64,000 bases of DNA, from assembly GCF_002443255.2 (NCBI RefSeq), contig NW_019211454.1:65960179-66024178 (forward strand), given 5' to 3'. Below are positions 55,901 to 64,000 of this stretch, piece after piece. The translations under genes and the position numbers were made by a program. Source of the DNA: Varroa destructor. Lineage: Eukaryota > Arthropoda > Arachnida > Mesostigmata > Varroidae. The number at the start of each line of letters is the position of its first letter. Within the stretch, counting starts at the first letter, position 1. The notes beneath the pieces were generated by a model that was given only the letters and a program-made list of their open reading frames with translations, had not been told where the DNA came from and did not search any database.

Positions 55901-56168
55901 AAACAATTTCGCCTAGCCGGAAGAGTACGAAAAGATGCAAGCGGTACTTGAGCGTCGGCGACAAGACGCGGCGAAGCAGCATCAGCAACAGCGGGCCGCT
56001 GAAACTGGAAGAAAACGAACCTCTTCGATCACTAGCATTGTGAGCCAACGACGAGAAGACCACGAACGAAAAAGGACAACATCATCTTCTTCACGTAGCG
56101 GAGGGTACTGTGGCTCGAACAAGCCGGCGACCTCGCAAGCCCAGGCGTCTCAGCAAAAATTCAAGTGA
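29712..56168 (+). CDS. Larp1: La-related protein 1 (LARP1), multi-exon gene
   Basis: LARP1 is a cytoplasmic RNA-binding protein. In animals it binds the cap and 5' TOP motif of ribosomal-protein mRNAs downstream of mTORC1, contacts poly(A) and PABP, and controls their stability and translation. Core coding exons: 29712-30819, 37525-38076, 38645-39031, 39246-39572, 39941-40147, 41599-41783, 41984-42215, 52622-52761, 52983-53187, 53448-53721, 54027-54739, 55475-55710, 55917-56168. All introns are GT-AG, phases match at each junction, and the sum is 4818 nt (1605 residues plus stop). Two more exons, 42273-42329 and 50959-51150, are proposed and would give 1688 residues. Domain order matches vertebrate LARP1: NPWTK, WPTLGE, KWVPL, RG box, La motif, PAM2-like motif, WTEV, acidic block, DM15. 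The protein is far longer than vertebrate LARP1 because of N-terminal low complexity. Identity is secure; some exon ends are not. Confidence 0.95.
34282..34566 (+). other. Possible degenerate retroelement protease fragment in LARP1 intron 1
   Basis: An open frame contains [13 protein letters not shown], which loosely resembles the DTG/DTS active-site loop of retrotransposon aspartic proteases (hydrophobic residues, then Asp-Thr-Ala/Ser/Gly). No reverse transcriptase, integrase or terminal repeat is visible nearby, and the frame ends after about 90 codons. If real it is a short relic in the sense orientation. Chance similarity is quite possible. Confidence 0.15.
36917..37426 (-). other. 169-codon open frame antisense in LARP1 intron 1, unassigned
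   Basis: An ATG-initiated frame stays open for 169 codons in moderately AT-rich DNA, just upstream of LARP1 exon 2. Composition is protein-like rather than repetitive: mixed hydrophobic and polar residues and an acidic stretch around [16 protein letters not shown] recognise no family, signal peptide or membrane segment. It could be a nested intronless gene, an exon of an antisense transcript or a chance frame. Confidence 0.2.
37525..38076 (+). CDS. Larp1: LARP1 coding exon 2: WPTLGE segment
   Basis: It encodes residues 370-553, entering and leaving in phase 1. Near residue 408 is SEWPTLGEV, matching the conserved WPTPGE-type segment of vertebrate LARP1. Ser/Gly/Asn/His-rich sequence follows, ending in the basic KKKG that precedes KWVPL in the family. 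The acceptor is TTTTCAG at 37524 and the donor GTAAGT at 38077. Confidence 0.9.
38645..39031 (+). CDS. Larp1: LARP1 coding exon 3: KWVPL segment
   Basis: It encodes residues 554-682. It opens with [13 protein letters not shown], the counterpart of the GNKHKWVPL segment in vertebrate LARP1. An Arg/Gly-rich basic stretch follows, then His/Asn/Ser/Gln-rich low complexity. Acceptor TTTAG at 38644; donor T|GTAAGT at 39032. Confidence 0.9.
39246..39572 (+). CDS. Larp1: LARP1 coding exon 4: RG-rich box
   Basis: It encodes residues 683-791. The notable part is [13 protein letters not shown] (about residues 745-760), the RG box that precedes the La motif in animal LARP1 and is a likely RNA-binding and arginine-methylation site. 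The codon split at its 5' junction reads Trp. The donor GTAAAC at 39573 is acceptable but not ideal. Confidence 0.87.
39941..40147 (+). CDS. Larp1: LARP1 coding exon 5: Pro/Ala-rich linker
   Basis: It encodes residues 792-860, a Pro- and Ala-rich linker ending [12 protein letters not shown] just before the La motif. The sequence is poorly conserved, so support comes from phase agreement on both sides, a strong GTGAGT donor at 40148 and an uninterrupted frame. Confidence 0.8.
40148..41598 (+). other. Larp1: LARP1 intron 5 (1.45 kb)
   Basis: The intron contains a poly(A) and (AT)n microsatellite at about 41387-41443. No additional exon was recognised. Confidence 0.75.
41398..41443. repeat. (AT)n microsatellite in LARP1 intron 5
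   Basis: About 46 bp of alternating AT directly follow a run of about 13 A. Confidence 0.93.
41599..41783 (+). CDS. Larp1: LARP1 coding exon 6: La motif, first part
   Basis: It encodes residues 861-922. The La motif runs from [17 protein letters not shown] through [12 protein letters not shown] and [18 protein letters not shown], nearly identical to vertebrate LARP1. The Gln, Tyr and Phe residues that line the 3'-end RNA pocket of La motifs are present (KQVEYYF and DFFLR). It leaves in phase 0 at AAG|GTAACA. Confidence 0.95.
41984..42215 (+). CDS. Larp1: LARP1 coding exon 7: end of La motif and Pro/Ala-rich tail
   Basis: It encodes residues 923-999. It begins [19 protein letters not shown] and ends the La motif with FWPLPD, matching the KWPLPP of vertebrate LARP1. 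An Ala/Pro/Gln/Val-rich linker follows. The frame meets TAG at 42221, so a donor is needed before it; GTGCGT at 42216 fits and leaves phase 1. Confidence 0.9.
42273..42329 (+). CDS. Larp1: LARP1 57-nt coding exon with PAM2-like motif (proposed)
   Basis: A pyrimidine-rich acceptor (TTTCGTCTGCTATAG) and a GTAAGA donor bracket 19 codons whose phase (1 in, 1 out) matches exon 7. The peptide contains [13 protein letters not shown]. Vertebrate LARP1 has an LNCPEFVPR-type PAM2 motif at the same place after the La motif, used to bind the MLLE domain of PABP. The intron before it would be only 57 bp. Joining this exon directly to the first acceptor of the next core exon would create TAA, so either another exon intervenes or the acceptor six bases downstream is used. 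Confidence 0.65.
49811..49976. repeat. Imperfect (CAA/CAG/CGA)n triplet tract
   Basis: About 165 bp of ACA/ACG/ACAGCA triplets with scattered substitutions. Translated poly-Thr, poly-Leu and poly-Cys frames over it are artefacts. Confidence 0.93.
50513..50533. repeat. (CAAA)5 tract
   Basis: Consecutive ACAA/CAAA units are read directly. Confidence 0.9.
50569..50574 (+). terminator. Possible intronic poly(A) signal
   Basis: AATAAA is followed within about 30 bases by a T/GT-rich stretch (GGTGTTTTC...TCTGTTAGG), as expected for a cleavage site. Use of this site would end a short LARP1 isoform inside the large intron. No transcript evidence is available. Confidence 0.3.
50959..51150 (+). CDS. 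Larp1: LARP1 candidate 192-nt exon, Ser-Pro/LSxS segment (proposed)
   Basis: After the CTGATAG acceptor the frame is open for 64 codons, with phase 1 at both ends when the donor GTAATA at 51151 is used. It therefore joins the PAM2-like exon and the next core exon without a stop. The translation has QPRVISPRG and then [12 protein letters not shown], in the order and spacing of the SPR...GLSASLPDLD segment between PAM2 and WIEVKK in vertebrate LARP1. The last 20 or so codons look less conserved, so the true donor may lie earlier. The acceptor is mediocre. Confidence 0.42.
52622..52761 (+). CDS. Larp1: LARP1 coding exon: WTEVRKERR segment
   Basis: Its codons are residues 1000-1046 of the core model. 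An acidic Asp/Glu/Lys stretch leads to [17 protein letters not shown], the counterpart of NWIEVKKRPR in vertebrate LARP1. The first acceptor is ACACAG at 52621. A second AG six bases later (exon start 52628) is in frame and would drop two residues. The donor GTTAGT leaves phase 0. Confidence 0.9.
52983..53187 (+). CDS. Larp1: LARP1 coding exon: acidic EELEFQLDE block
   Basis: It encodes residues 1047-1114 (core numbering). It contains [24 protein letters not shown] and [15 protein letters not shown], matching the EELDFLFDEEM, SDEESDYEIDD and VNKILIV blocks of vertebrate LARP1 in the same order. The acceptor CTATCTAG is normal; the donor GTAGGG is moderate. Confidence 0.93.
53448..53721 (+). 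CDS. Larp1: LARP1 coding exon: [18 protein letters not shown] segment with two possible donors
   Basis: It encodes VMQTPP, then [27 protein letters not shown], nearly the same as the HTSRAKMSAELAKVINDGLFYYEQDLW of vertebrate LARP1. Two donors give the same phase 2: GTATGT at 53626 (stronger consensus) and GTAGGA at 53722 (weaker). The 96 nt between them stay open and encode the acidic [15 protein letters not shown], comparable with the QFDTLTPE region of the family, so the longer form is given here. The shorter form lacks 32 residues. Confidence 0.88.
54027..54739 (+). CDS. Larp1: LARP1 coding exon: Pro-rich linker, RFYPVVK and DM15 repeat A
   Basis: It encodes residues 1206-1443 (core). It begins with an acidic/basic segment and seven consecutive Pro, then [62 protein letters not shown] and [22 protein letters not shown]15 starts near residue 1365. 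[17 protein letters not shown] has the cap-contacting Arg of human LARP1 (Arg840). The aromatic at the Phe844 position is Tyr here. Donor GTAAGA at 54740. Confidence 0.95.
55475..55710 (+). CDS. Larp1: LARP1 coding exon: DM15 repeats B and C
   Basis: It encodes residues 1444-1522 (core). [17 protein letters not shown] keeps the Arg, Tyr and Glu corresponding to human Arg879, Tyr883 and Glu886 of the m7G-cap pocket. [15 protein letters not shown] follows. The position of human Tyr922, which stacks on the cap, is Phe here, with a Tyr immediately after. It ends phase 0 at CCG|GTAAGA. Confidence 0.95.
55917..56168 (+). CDS. Larp1: LARP1 terminal coding exon
   Basis: It encodes the last 83 residues (core 1523-1605). 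It begins [17 protein letters not shown], completing the C-terminal side of DM15, followed by a Gln/Arg/Lys-rich and Ser-rich tail that is not conserved. The stop is TGA at 56166-56168. The acceptor CGCCTAG at 55916 gives phase 0. Confidence 0.92.
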   Translation, partial: PEEYEKMQAVLERRRQDAAKQHQQQRAAETGRKRTSSITSIVSQRREDHERKRTTSSSSRSGGYCGSNKPATSQAQASQQKFK

Positions 56169-57265
56169 TGTCAGCGATATATAAATGATGCGCGTGAAGC
56201 TCAACTTGATCATGGACCAGCAGTAAAAGCTGTTTTGCCACAGGGACTCGGTGAGACATAGCGAAAACGGTCGATAGAACGCGACCCGCTCTAGCCGCAG
56301 AGTGAGGACTTGGTTGAGACTCCTGGACGGTCAGATTGCGAAAAGCATTAAAGAGTGTAAATTAATGATACATGGTTGTAGGACAAAGCTAACGAAGTCG
56401 TGGGACGATATGTGTGCTTGCGTGTATATGCACGATATGCGTGATTGCATGAGCATAGATGTCAGTGTCTGAGTAAAGAAGGTACGTGTAAGGAGTGAAA
56501 ACGTTAAATGAAATCATTGGTCTCAACCGGTTGCGTCAAGCGGGGAGGTGACGGCATATGCTAGCAGAAGTCGCTTCACCGTTTCGCCCTGTTGAACAGC
56601 TGATTGATTGTAGAAACAGTGATGTCACATGCAGCTATCGGTTTGCTTTGTACAATTAAAGATTGCAGTGGCTTATGCGAGTTACCAACTGTAACAAGCC
56701 CCGCAGAAAGGGAGGGATGAAGTGATATGATCACAGCTAGGCTCCATGTGGGAACAAAAACAAAACAGAACACAATACGCCGGGAAAAATATGGATCGAA
56801 ATGTACGGGTCTACGCATATAAGCGGAGAGAAAGAAAGATCACTATTGAAAAAAACGGCAGTGCAAGCAGATCGACGCCAGCTACGAGCGGCGCGTGGAA
56901 AACCAGACGACGATATCTTATCGTAAAATCGTGAGGTAATAGTATAGACAAATGCGATTGTATTACAATGGATAAGCTGAACGACGTGTATAAGATAAGA
57001 TGGGGTAATGAACCAGACTGAAAAAACACAGCGCGCTGTGCGGGCGAGGCGTTTTTTGCAAGTAAATCGCGTGTGCTACTTGACTTGTGGTAATAGCTGT
57101 AGTATTGCGTCGTTCGTTGCGAGACGAAAGTTAATGATGATCCTTATTGGTCCTTTTTTTTGGATTTTGGACATTGGAGTTTGACTGTCGGAAAGAAAAG
57201 AACAAATGCTCGGATGCTTGCGGCAACGACTGAGACGTAAATAAATATCCATACAATTATTTTAC
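56169..57265 (+). other. Larp1: Probable LARP1 3' UTR
   Basis: No coding frame continues after the stop. An ATTAAA lies at 56655 and the canonical AATAAA at 57240, the latter placing cleavage near 57260. Further AATAAA motifs occur at about 58079 and 58303, so longer 3' UTRs are possible. Confidence 0.5.
57240..57245 (+). terminator. Larp1: Candidate LARP1 poly(A) signal
   Basis: This is the first canonical AATAAA found downstream of the LARP1 stop codon, about 1.07 kb after it. Confidence 0.4.
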
Positions 57266-58185
57266 TGAAAGGTTATGGTACATTAATGCATAACTATTTA
57301 ATGAAATAGCTTAACTATGAATGACGATACACAACAAATACAAATACATGAAATGAGCCTTAGTAGACATGTTATATAGATGCAATGAATAAGCCTAAGA
57401 AACAAAAAAACGCGAAAAAAACATTTACATTTAATGATTATGATGCTGATGACAATATGTACGCACTCGCATTACTATTTTACCCACCCGAGCTCCTCTC
57501 TAATTAATAATGAATTGAAAAATTACGAGTGACTGATATCGATCTACGGAAACGAGTGTCTAGTGATAGTAACACTTGTAGTAAGAAATTATAACAATAA
57601 CCGTAATTCTATTGATATATCTAGGGTGACCTGAAATACGTTTGGACCGATATCGTAGTAGGTATACTATTTTGGTGTCAACTTAGTCTTTTCGGCCAGT
57701 ACGACTTCTACAAGTGTGATTCGATTAAGGACCAATCGGTAAACGGAACATCGATGGCGAAAGTGTTTTTTCTTGTTAATTTTTTTTTAATTTGGCCATG
57801 ATCACGGGTACGCGGGATTGCATCGAAGGTTTCATTCGATCACGTCTAATTATGAATCGCTCGCGAAGTGACGAAAACGAAATTAACAGCTTGCGGTAAT
57901 GTTCTCGTCGCAAACATTTCCTAGACAAGCGGAAGCATTTAAATGATGCAGCAAATTGTGCTACATGTCCAAGGTGGTGTTATAACATTGCGAGAACGTA
58001 CAGAACTTCCAACTTGGTGGTAATAGACGCACGCAAAGGAGCCCTACCGTAACGGCAAAACGTTGTTTATCCACTTTTAATAAAAATCAAGGTAACAATA
58101 TTAGTTGGCCAACGACGTGGTCTGACCTTTCATCGTACGTGTACTACTTAGATCGGCGATCGAAGATCGCAGCTGTGCGATCCGT

Positions 58186-58221
58186 CGAACTTTTTGTGTG
58201 AAACGAACTTTTTGTGTGAAA
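58186..58221. repeat. Tandem duplication of an 18-bp unit
   Basis: Two exact adjacent copies of CGAACTTTTTGTGTGAAA. Confidence 0.93.
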
Positions 58222-59711
58222 TGAGAAAAATTTAGCCCAGGAAAAAACAGCTTTGCTTACCGATCTAAATTCAAAAGAAGATGGAACACATTTGTTGTAC
58301 ATTTAAATAAACACAAGCCGGATTTCATTATATTTGTCAGATTAGGGTGTCTTGTATAAACTTCGTTTTTTAAAATGATACATTTTATGATGACCATCGA
58401 TGCAATGCGAGGCAGCGTTACTAGTCTTTATACAACGCGGAAAATATTTGACCTAAAAAACTAAAAGGTCTAGCTTATATTTGGTAGTTTGGGTTGCTTT
58501 GTGAACACCTCGTACATCCCATACGCCAGGGAAATTTATTTAAAATAGTTTTTACTTCCTAAAAACGTATAAATATTTGTTCACGTACAATAATTCAACT
58601 AGACATGAAGGCCTTACAAACCATTCGGAAAGTTGTACACACCAATGGAAGATTAACTGAAATTTGACTTCTTCAGAAGAGACTTCCCTGCAATTCTTTA
58701 TCCTATTTTGCCTTGCAAATTTGAACGAAGTAAAAATATCTTCAAAAATGAACTTCAATGATCGGTTCATATTTGAAAGTACTTTTTTTTTTTGAAGTAC
58801 TGCTTTTCCTCTACAAAAAATTTTGCCAATTATTTTTTCATTTCGAAATATATGGTTCAGACAAGAGTCTGCAGAAGTTAAATTTGCAAAAAAAACTTAC
58901 CTTTGACGCCATCAAATTTCCGTTACCTTCTTAATGCTGCGTTCGCACTTCCCGTACGCTCTGCATTTATACCTGTTTAGGTTGTAGTCTCAGCGCTATG
59001 ACGACTTAACCGAAGATAGGTCGCTACCATCCTCAATTAATAGTATGGTATTTTATTTCAGTAGTATTTTATTATAGCAAATAGTACTTTATTTCAGAGA
59101 TTATTATATGAATCTAGCTAGCCTGAGCACTAGAAGCAGATAAACCCATAAAACGATCTTTTATGTCGTAAGTTAATGCATCGTATCATCATTGTAGTTA
59201 GTTCACCTTTCTCGATGATGCGGCTACTCTGCGGCGTAATATGTATTAACTGATTTAGGGACGTCCATAAGACGATGGAAGGCATCTCTTTTGATGGAGG
59301 GGGGGAGCCGTTTTACAAAAAATCCTGTATCTTACATATCTTTATCAGTTGCTTAAAAGGTTATGGTGAATTTTGGGAAAGCTCCTTATGGCGGTTTCCT
59401 ATTTAGCTGTCAGAATAGCAAACGCATTTCACACAATCTCCTCGTCTGTTAACTGTATTTTTGCCATTACCCAGTCCCGCTACCCCTTGCAAGTTCGTCT
59501 GTGCCAATGTTATCAAAAAGTGCTCCTCAGTAACTGCAGAAGGCAGAGCCAGACGTGCCAGTACTTAAGGTACTTTTATATGAAACGTTTTTTCAATGAT
59601 GAGTTTGTCCATTGTTTTTTTTTTAGAAACATGTTATTTGAAGACGAGTGAGTCTAGTAATATGCGGTGTTTAGCTAAAGAGTTGTTTTGGCGACACAAA
59701 CAGTTCGTTCT

Positions 59712-59776
59712 GATCGATGTCCTTTTGACTGCAGGAACTGGCACTCAATTCCAGCAGTCAAAAGACAGATGAGATC
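59712..59776. ncRNA. miRNA-precursor-like hairpin (candidate)
   Basis: CTTTTGACTGC (59722-59732) pairs perfectly with 59754-59764. Above it, after an A-A mismatch, GGAA pairs with TTCC around an 11-base loop. Below it, TGT/ACA and GATC/GATC pair around a bulge and an internal loop. About 22 base pairs in a 65-base foldback resembles a short pre-miRNA. I do not recognise a known miRNA seed, and either strand could be the transcribed one. Confidence 0.25.
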
Positions 59777-61472
59777 CAGTCTAACGTCTATAGGAAGCCT
59801 TTCATTTCTATCTTCTGGTCCGCCCAACTTCGGAAATTCCAGATGTATATATATTTTTAAAAGTATCCTCCATGGAATCTCAATCAAAGCTCGAAGCATT
59901 AGCCCGTTCTTTATTGCCACGCTTTAAACGCATCAAGATACTTTGTTCTGTATAAATCCTAGATATTTTCAGTAAATAGGTTAGACTCTGGACTATGTTT
60001 AACAAAGGATACAAAATAGTTTCCTACGCATCCTTACCCACACCAGCACGAAAATCGTGAGAAAGCATATTAGAATTTCTAGTCTTTTTTTTATTTCTCC
60101 AGCTTTTCAGGTCACACCTCTTCAATGGTGTATTAGCGGACACTGATTTTGTGAGGACAGTGGTCACTTTAAGAGGTCGTTAATTGGCCGTTAATGGCGT
60201 GTAATCGAGTGTTGATTCGAGAGTGAAAAAGGACTATTACGAGGCGTCATAGCGGCAAACAGGATAGACAGGATAGATGTCAAGCATTTCTCGGAATCCC
60301 TTCGCTGAATCTCAATAGGATCGTAGTTAACAATTAACTGGGTAGCAATAACTTCTCTAACTCTTTGAGTTGATCTGAACTTGTGAGTTTTATATAGCTA
60401 GCACATGTGATTATATGTAATACCTATTAATTTAGTCTATTAAACATTGTTGTTGCCATCATCTGGGTTGTTTCTCGAATGTTTTCGTTGTGTTTGCACA
60501 TGGAAGTGCATAAAGTTAAAATAACAATCGCAAGTTTCTTATACCATTAATATAAGATAAACTGTAAGGTCTGACAAAGTAGTTTTTTACAAATGCATGT
60601 ATTTTTCCCCGTCGTGCTATCTTCATATTGAAAATAGCTGATGTAGAACGTATATTAGGTCTGTGATTCGAGATCTGATTATCTTCTTATCGATAGGTAT
60701 CTCTTACATAAACAATGAAAACAAGTACATTTCATAATATAGAACATTGTAAACTAGGATTCTATATTTGATGCGGAACGTATTATTACGGCGCTTTCCT
60801 CCCTTTTCCTATCCGTGACAGTCTACTACGAATCGATAGGTGATCGTTATCTCATTTGTATACTCGTAGATAATCCATTATCATGCTGTCGAACAGTGAA
60901 CTAGGTTAGGTTAGGACAATACTAATTGTCTTGATAAAAGTAGCCTTAGCGCAACACGAAACATTTGTTTGCATTGAGGTCTAGCAATAACAAACTGATA
61001 TCGTTCACTGTGGCTTATTTGCCGTTTGCGTATCTTAAATATATCGTTTCTCGTTCCGACTTATTTTGTTAGTATTTGTGAGGTCTTAATTGTCATCTTG
61101 TAGTTGTCATGAAAGCCAGACCGATGGCAACATCAGATGGTAACTCCTTTTCCGGGGGCTGGCAAAAGAAGGGGGGTTTGTATCATTACTATTTTCTTTT
61201 GGCAGGTCATTCTGAAAGTTCAGGTGGTTCAGGCAAAATGTGAAGAGCAATATCGGCGATGCTCGTTTAATTAAAGCCTTCGCGATTAAAGATCATACAC
61301 GAACATACACGTACGAAGAGCGTAGTTTATGCGGCCTCAGATTGAATTTGGAGACCCTGCCTTCAAAAGTGTTCCTACAACACAGTTTTCATGCTTATGA
61401 CGTCAAAGGCATTGGCGCCTGTCGAAAATAATCATATTAGCAGTAATCGTATACTCTCCTTTTTCTCCACAG

Positions 61473-61659
61473 CCGACTGTTACCTGTACTTTCTCTATTC
61501 GCGGGAAAGTGACGTAACCATGGGACCAGGTTACTGCTATTTACCAAAAAGGGTACGCGATGCAAAGCCATTTCCTGTCTCATTGGTAGCGGTAATCCCA
61601 GAGAAACGAGGGATATCAGACAGGCAAATAAGGACTGACCACTGATGGGCGTCGATAAG
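61473..61659 (+). other. Exon-like block with consensus splice sites, unassigned
   Basis: A strong acceptor (CTCCTTTTTCTCCACAG) and a strong donor (AAG|GTGAGC) bracket 187 bases. Only one frame is open over most of it (beginning DCYLYFLYSRESD) and that frame meets TGA 15 bases before the donor. It cannot be a simple internal coding exon. It may be a non-coding exon, a 3' UTR exon or chance. Confidence 0.2.
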
Positions 61660-62016
61660 GTGAGCATACACAATGTGTTATGAATTTATTCTATGTTCTC
61701 CATACCCGCCGATCTAGGGTAGGTATTATTAGAAAACAATAGCACTACGAATAAGATACTAGACCTTTTTTCTGAAGACATAATATGAGCCTTGTTTGCT
61801 TCGTTACCTTTTCATTTACGTAAGGAATTTAGGTAAAATTTATTCAATCTTCGTGTGATTGTCGCTGAATATTACGAGTAACGAAAATGCCTCTTTAACG
61901 CACGGAGGTCTAACTCTGTTGAAGCCCTTGAAGATCGTATCCCAAAGGATGAGATGCTGCCAGCCTGATGCTATGGCGCGCATTTAAAACGCGGCAATTC
62001 CGTTTTTGTGCTTTCA

Positions 62017-62063
62017 CCCTGCGACGACCCCCCGAGCGTCAGCGCAGCTAACGAGTCGCAGGG
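62017..62063. repeat. 9-bp GC-rich inverted repeat
   Basis: CCCTGCGAC (62017-62025) is the exact reverse complement of 62055-62063, separated by 29 bases. It sits in a small GC- and CpG-richer patch (about 61960-62160) within AT-rich DNA. Confidence 0.75.
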
Positions 62064-63717
62064 TTTTCTTCATCCTAAATGAGCCCCTACGCTACTTCTC
62101 CCTCCGCGCCCCACTCCGAAGATCAGCTTTCGTGCGAGCGCTTTTTCTCTGATACCGTTGTTCGTAGGAAGTGTGACACTCGTCCAGTTTAATTACAAAC
62201 TAATGAAACCGATTTTTGCCGTTCAGTGTATTTCATGGCAGTCTCACCTCGTCACGGGGTGGTGCAAGTCGAGGAAGGCGTGGCACAGGCGTGCTATGAG
62301 CTGTGAGGAACATGGTTCATATGACCGACGATCCAGGAAAGGGACGTCTGCCTAGTGGAACCTCTGCAATCGGTTGAAGAGTGACATAAATGCGTTCTAC
62401 CATATATGACAGCATCTAATTTAGCCTTCAAGATAAAGCCTGGAGGGACAAGGAGAGAAAGTGCTTACAGTGAAAGACTCATAACTGGGACGTTGGCATG
62501 ACTGCCGGTAAGGTTTGATCGCAGATAACACTGCAAGACCTTGTCTACATTGATTCACCTAACAAGAAACGTACGTCATGAGCTAATCTTCGTAATTGTT
62601 TTACTCGCCGAATCATCTTGATAGCTAAAATTAATGTATGTTTAACTGCATGTGGGCTGTTGTATGACGCTTTTTATAAATAATAATATGTCTTGAGCTG
62701 GAGTGTGACTCGGGAAGCAGTTTCTATCTTTCGTGATAATTGCACATAAATCAGCGATCTAACTGTTTCACTACAGACTGGCATCAAGGGCGCAGGCATC
62801 CAGCTAGATAGAACGCACCAATTGGTTATAATTATACTAGAATAGTAAGACATGGAGTACGTAATGGTTTTGAAGCAGTTTTACATGCTAATTCTATTGG
62901 TCCTTAGGACAGTTCGAATGAATGAACGCTAGATGCTGTACGTCCATACGATCATGAACACCTTTTACGGTATCGCTTCCATACGAGAGCTTCGCAATTT
63001 TTGACAATATTTTTTTTTTTTTTTTAAATAATATTCATGCTTACATTTCTCAGTGATCTCGATTCTACGATGTAACTGCGTGATTAGATTAGAATTGTTA
63101 TTATATTATGATAGTTCATCGTAGTGAACGGCTAAAGTGAACCGTTTTCCAAACGGCATTACGAGCACTGACGAGCACAGAAATGGTTTATTACGAAAAA
63201 AAAAAACAAAAAACACATAGTACTTTATTTATTTAGGCATTTAGAATCATATTATCGATCAGATAAACTCCACGTAGAGCCAATAAACACTTTCAACGAC
63301 CACGAAGCTTTACCTGCAGAATATCCATATCTGGCTTCATAACACTGGTTCAGTTAAGTCCATCGGTAGCTCAACCAGGTACAAGCTGACAGGTGAATCG
63401 CTACCTTCGCAGCTGCCTATAATAAAACGTGCATGTTTCCTTGCAATGAAACGGAAGCAACCAGCTGAATTCGGACCGTAGACGGGCTTTGAAAAGCCGC
63501 GCCCGATGCACAGTTCTCGCGCGTCAAACAGTCGAAGGAGCGCAAATTGTCCTTTTTTACGACAGTGACTATCTAAGCCATGACAGTGGTAATAACGATG
63601 GCCGTAACGGCGTCAAACTTTTAGGACGACGCTAAAGCTTCAAAGATTTTTTTCCATCTACTTTTTTTGTTTCTAGACAAACGATGGTCAGTGATAATAA
63701 ATAAATCGTATGGACGA

Positions 63718-63739
63718 CCGGACGGACGGACGGACGGAC
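63718..63739. repeat. (GGAC)5 microsatellite
   Basis: Consecutive CGGA/GGAC units are read directly. Confidence 0.9.
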
Positions 63740-64000
63740 TACGAAAATCCGGGGCTAGTGTAAAAATCGGGTTATGTAAAAATGAATAGAAAACGATGCA
63801 TATCCATAGGATCACCTCTGCAGATGTGGATCTACAAAGCACGTGCGATTCTCGGGTTCGTAGGCGAACATGTTATCATTGCATTGTTACAAGGATTTCC
63901 GTCAAGTAATGTCATAAACGTATTATCTCAGCCATTTCTGTACAAAGTTTTGAAGAAGTTGTACTCATACGAGTCGGCGAATAGGCTGAATATCACGCTG

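Larger units (their letters stand above)
57266..64000. other. Intergenic region downstream of LARP1
   Basis: The region is AT-rich with only short open frames (up to 92 codons) that match nothing I recognise. It holds an 18-bp tandem duplication, a miRNA-like hairpin, an exon-like block with consensus splice borders and a GC-rich palindromic patch, listed separately. A gene beginning further downstream cannot be excluded. Confidence 0.55.

Noticed and set aside
59675..59927. Open frames of about 80 codons on both strands over the miRNA-like hairpin
   Set aside because: Both strands are equally open and neither resembles a known protein; the foldback is a better description.
60902..60915. AGGTTAGGTTAGG, like the arthropod telomere repeat TTAGG
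   Set aside because: Only two to three units, expected by chance in 64 kb.

Overview
The window is eukaryotic nuclear DNA, most likely from an arthropod. It has GT-AG introns of 57 bp to more than 8 kb, long AT-rich intergenic stretches, many microsatellites, one 100-base assembly gap, and no operon-like packing. The protein encoded is animal-type LARP1. A mite or other chelicerate would fit, but nothing in the sequence fixes the taxon.

There is one well-supported protein-coding gene: a plus-strand LARP1 (La-related protein 1) gene whose coding region runs from 29712 to 56168. Thirteen exons join in frame with GT-AG introns. Two further exons inside what first looks like a single 10.4-kb intron (42273-42329 and, less surely, 50959-51150) restore parts of the family architecture that would otherwise be missing: the PAM2-like FVP motif and the Ser-Pro/LSxS segment. 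In order, the protein has a very long low-complexity N-terminus (poly-Gly, His-rich, about 20 Gln), the NPWTK, WPTLGE and KWVPL motifs, an RG-rich box, the La motif, the PAM2-like motif, a WTEV(R/K)K segment, an acidic block with the VINDGLxYYExDLW segment, a basic segment beginning RFYPVVK, and the C-terminal DM15 cap-binding region. The core set gives 1605 residues. With both extra exons it is 1688, against about 1000-1100 in vertebrates, and most of the excess is N-terminal low complexity.

Layout: 1-10.9 kb is AT-rich intergenic DNA with microsatellites, a tRNA-like (SINE-like) remnant near 9.4 kb and a perfect 15-bp inverted repeat at 8.17 kb. From 10.9 to 28.5 kb the DNA is GC-richer and cryptically simple (CTG/GTT/GAC-type triplets), with many short overlapping open frames but no recognisable protein, and includes a 359-bp uninterrupted (GT)n tract. 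The segment from 28.5 to 29.7 kb is probably LARP1 5' leader and flank. Intron 1 (6.7 kb) holds GC-richer islands and a 169-codon minus-strand open frame. After the LARP1 stop, a 3' UTR of about 1.1 kb is suggested by AATAAA at 57240. From there to 64 kb no gene is supported, but there is a miRNA-like hairpin at 59.7 kb, an isolated exon-like block at 61.5 kb and a GC-rich palindromic patch at 62.0 kb.

I found no CRISPR array, rRNA, intact tRNA, intact transposon or multi-gene system. The most useful new observations are the cryptic LARP1 exons, an in-frame alternative donor in the LARP1 acidic region, the aromatic substitutions in the cap pocket, and the structured non-coding elements.
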